From Bacilli bacterium (GTDB lineage Bacteria > Bacillota_I > Bacilli_A > RF39 > UBA660), in assembly GCA_028708005.1 (NCBI GenBank), contig JAQVZV010000043.1:1-6777 (forward strand): a DNA stretch of 6,777 nt, written 5' to 3'. The translations under genes were made by a program, and so were the position numbers. Positions 5,923 to 6,777 of this stretch are shown one piece after another (the stretch's first letter is position 1; every line of letters starts with the position of its first letter). The notes beneath the pieces are model-generated. The model was not told the DNA's origin. It was given only the letters and a program-made list of their open reading frames with translations, and searched no databases.

Positions 5923-6777
5923 GTGAAACGTATTAAAATATATAACTTGTTTATTTTTTTATCAACTTTAGCCAGATCATTAATAGATTGTTTTATACCT
6001 ATAATTTTATATAATAAAGGACTTGAAGTAAAATATATTATATCGTTTTTGCTTCTAAACTACAGCTTAGGCTTTATACTTAATGTACCACTTGGTTTTA
6101 TAGGAAGAAAGATAACTTTTAAATGGTTGTTAATTATAACATCGTTTTTAATAGGTTTATCTTATTATTATTTATTAATGGTTAAATTAGATGTTACTAA
6201 TTTATTTCTTTTTACTTTATTCCATGTTGCAAGTACTCAAGCATATTGGCTCTCTCGTCATTATTATGCTTTAGAAGTTTTACCAAAACATAATTTAGCA
6301 GATGATGCGGGTAATATTGTTGTTTTTAGTACGTTAGCCCTTGTTCCTATCTCTTATGTTGGGGCTTTACTTATAAATAATATAGATATTGAACAAGTGT
6401 TAATCATTATTGTTTTACTTTATATGATAAGTGTTATTCCTTTGTTTAAGATAACTGAAAAGAAAAAAGATATTAATCGTGAGTTGATTACAACTAGTCA
6501 TAATATAGTATTAAATATACCTCGTAAAAGTTTATGGTTTATGTTTATAGCTCAATTTAGAATGGTTAGTCGTTATCTATTTCCATTGTTTTTGTATATA
6601 TACGTACATCAGAATTATGAATATATAGGTGTTTTTAATATTGCTGTTAGCGTAGCTAGTATTTTTTTTATCTATTTCTTTTCTAAAAGGATGGATAAAG
6701 AAAAAAAAGATTATTTATTATTATCTGGTGTCCTTTTTTGTATTGTATATTTTCTAAAGCTTAATATTGTTGATACG
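5923..6777 (+). CDS. MFS-like multi-pass membrane transporter (3' end outside window)
   Basis: An open frame of 285 codons runs to the window edge without a stop and codes for a strongly hydrophobic protein beginning (GTG)KRIKIYNLFIF. Hydrophobic helices are visible at about 6-30, 37-58, 66-86, 91-111, 131-151, 157-174, 204-228, 234-254 and 264-280. The loop after the second helix, PLGFIGRKITFKW (56-68), resembles MFS motif A (G-x-L-x-D-R-x-G-R-R/K), and a long basic-acidic loop (175-203) could be the central loop between the two six-helix halves. No substrate can be read from it. The start is the GTG at 5923, supported by GGTGAT (5914-5919), which pairs with the extended anti-Shine-Dalgarno. 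There is no better ATG nearby. It diverges from the MnmL-MnmM gene across a 58-bp gap, and its promoter is not obvious. Family confidence is moderate because of divergence. Confidence 0.75.
   Translation, partial: MKRIKIYNLFIFLSTLARSLIDCFIPIILYNKGLEVKYIISFLLLNYSLGFILNVPLGFIGRKITFKWLLIITSFLIGLSYYYLLMVKLDVTNLFLFTLFHVASTQAYWLSRHYYALEVLPKHNLADDAGNIVVFSTLALVPISYVGALLINNIDIEQVLIIIVLLYMISVIPLFKITEKKKDINRELITTSHNIVLNIPRKSLWFMFIAQFRMVSRYLFPLFLYIYVHQNYEYIGVFNIAVSVASIFFIYFFSKRMDKEKKDYLLLSGVLFCIVYFLKLNIVDT

Overview
The window is strongly AT-rich DNA from a low-GC Gram-positive-type bacterium (Bacillota/Bacilli or a close relative, quite possibly an uncultured gut lineage). The evidence is the base composition, strong AGGAGG/GGTGAT ribosome binding sites, TAA-dominated stops, an MnmL/MnmM-type tRNA modification protein and a remnant of a sugar-transfer-associated ATP-grasp gene. 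Tryptophan is encoded by TGG in every intact gene and no intact gene contains an in-frame TGA, so the standard bacterial code fits and a Mycoplasma-type code does not.

Region 1 (1-175) holds the last 32 codons of an unrecognised gene and its terminator. Region 2 (176-2805) is a two-gene operon: a divergent member of the LL-diaminopimelate aminotransferase (DapL) family, followed with a 17-nt overlap by a sodium:dicarboxylate/amino-acid symporter (DAACS family). Two candidate promoters stand in front, the upstream one overlapped by a 16-bp palindrome, and a clear terminator closes the unit. In both proteins the catalytic core is kept, but positions that set side-chain specificity differ from the textbook members. 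The pair therefore looks like an uptake-plus-transamination module for an amino acid that is probably neither acidic nor LL-diaminopimelate.

Region 3 (2806-4413) is a second plus-strand unit. It contains an SPFH/band 7 membrane protein with 11-residue coiled-coil repeats, a 57-residue two-helix membrane protein, and the wreck of an ATP-grasp gene. The wreck keeps its first ~43 codons and its last ~112, has lost the middle (roughly 200 codons) at an ATGGT/ATGGT junction that also shifts the frame, and carries a further in-frame TGA near the end.

Region 4 (4391-5922) is a minus-strand single gene with its own terminator. It encodes a radical SAM protein of the YtqA/MnmL type fused to a YtqB/MnmM-type methyltransferase, predicted to complete the mnm5 side chain at tRNA wobble uridine. 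Region 5 (5923-6777) is a divergently transcribed MFS-like membrane transporter that runs off the window end.

I found no tRNA, rRNA, CRISPR array, insertion sequence or phage gene. The most interesting items are the aminotransferase/transporter pair with altered specificity positions, the MnmL-MnmM fusion, and the decayed ATP-grasp gene.
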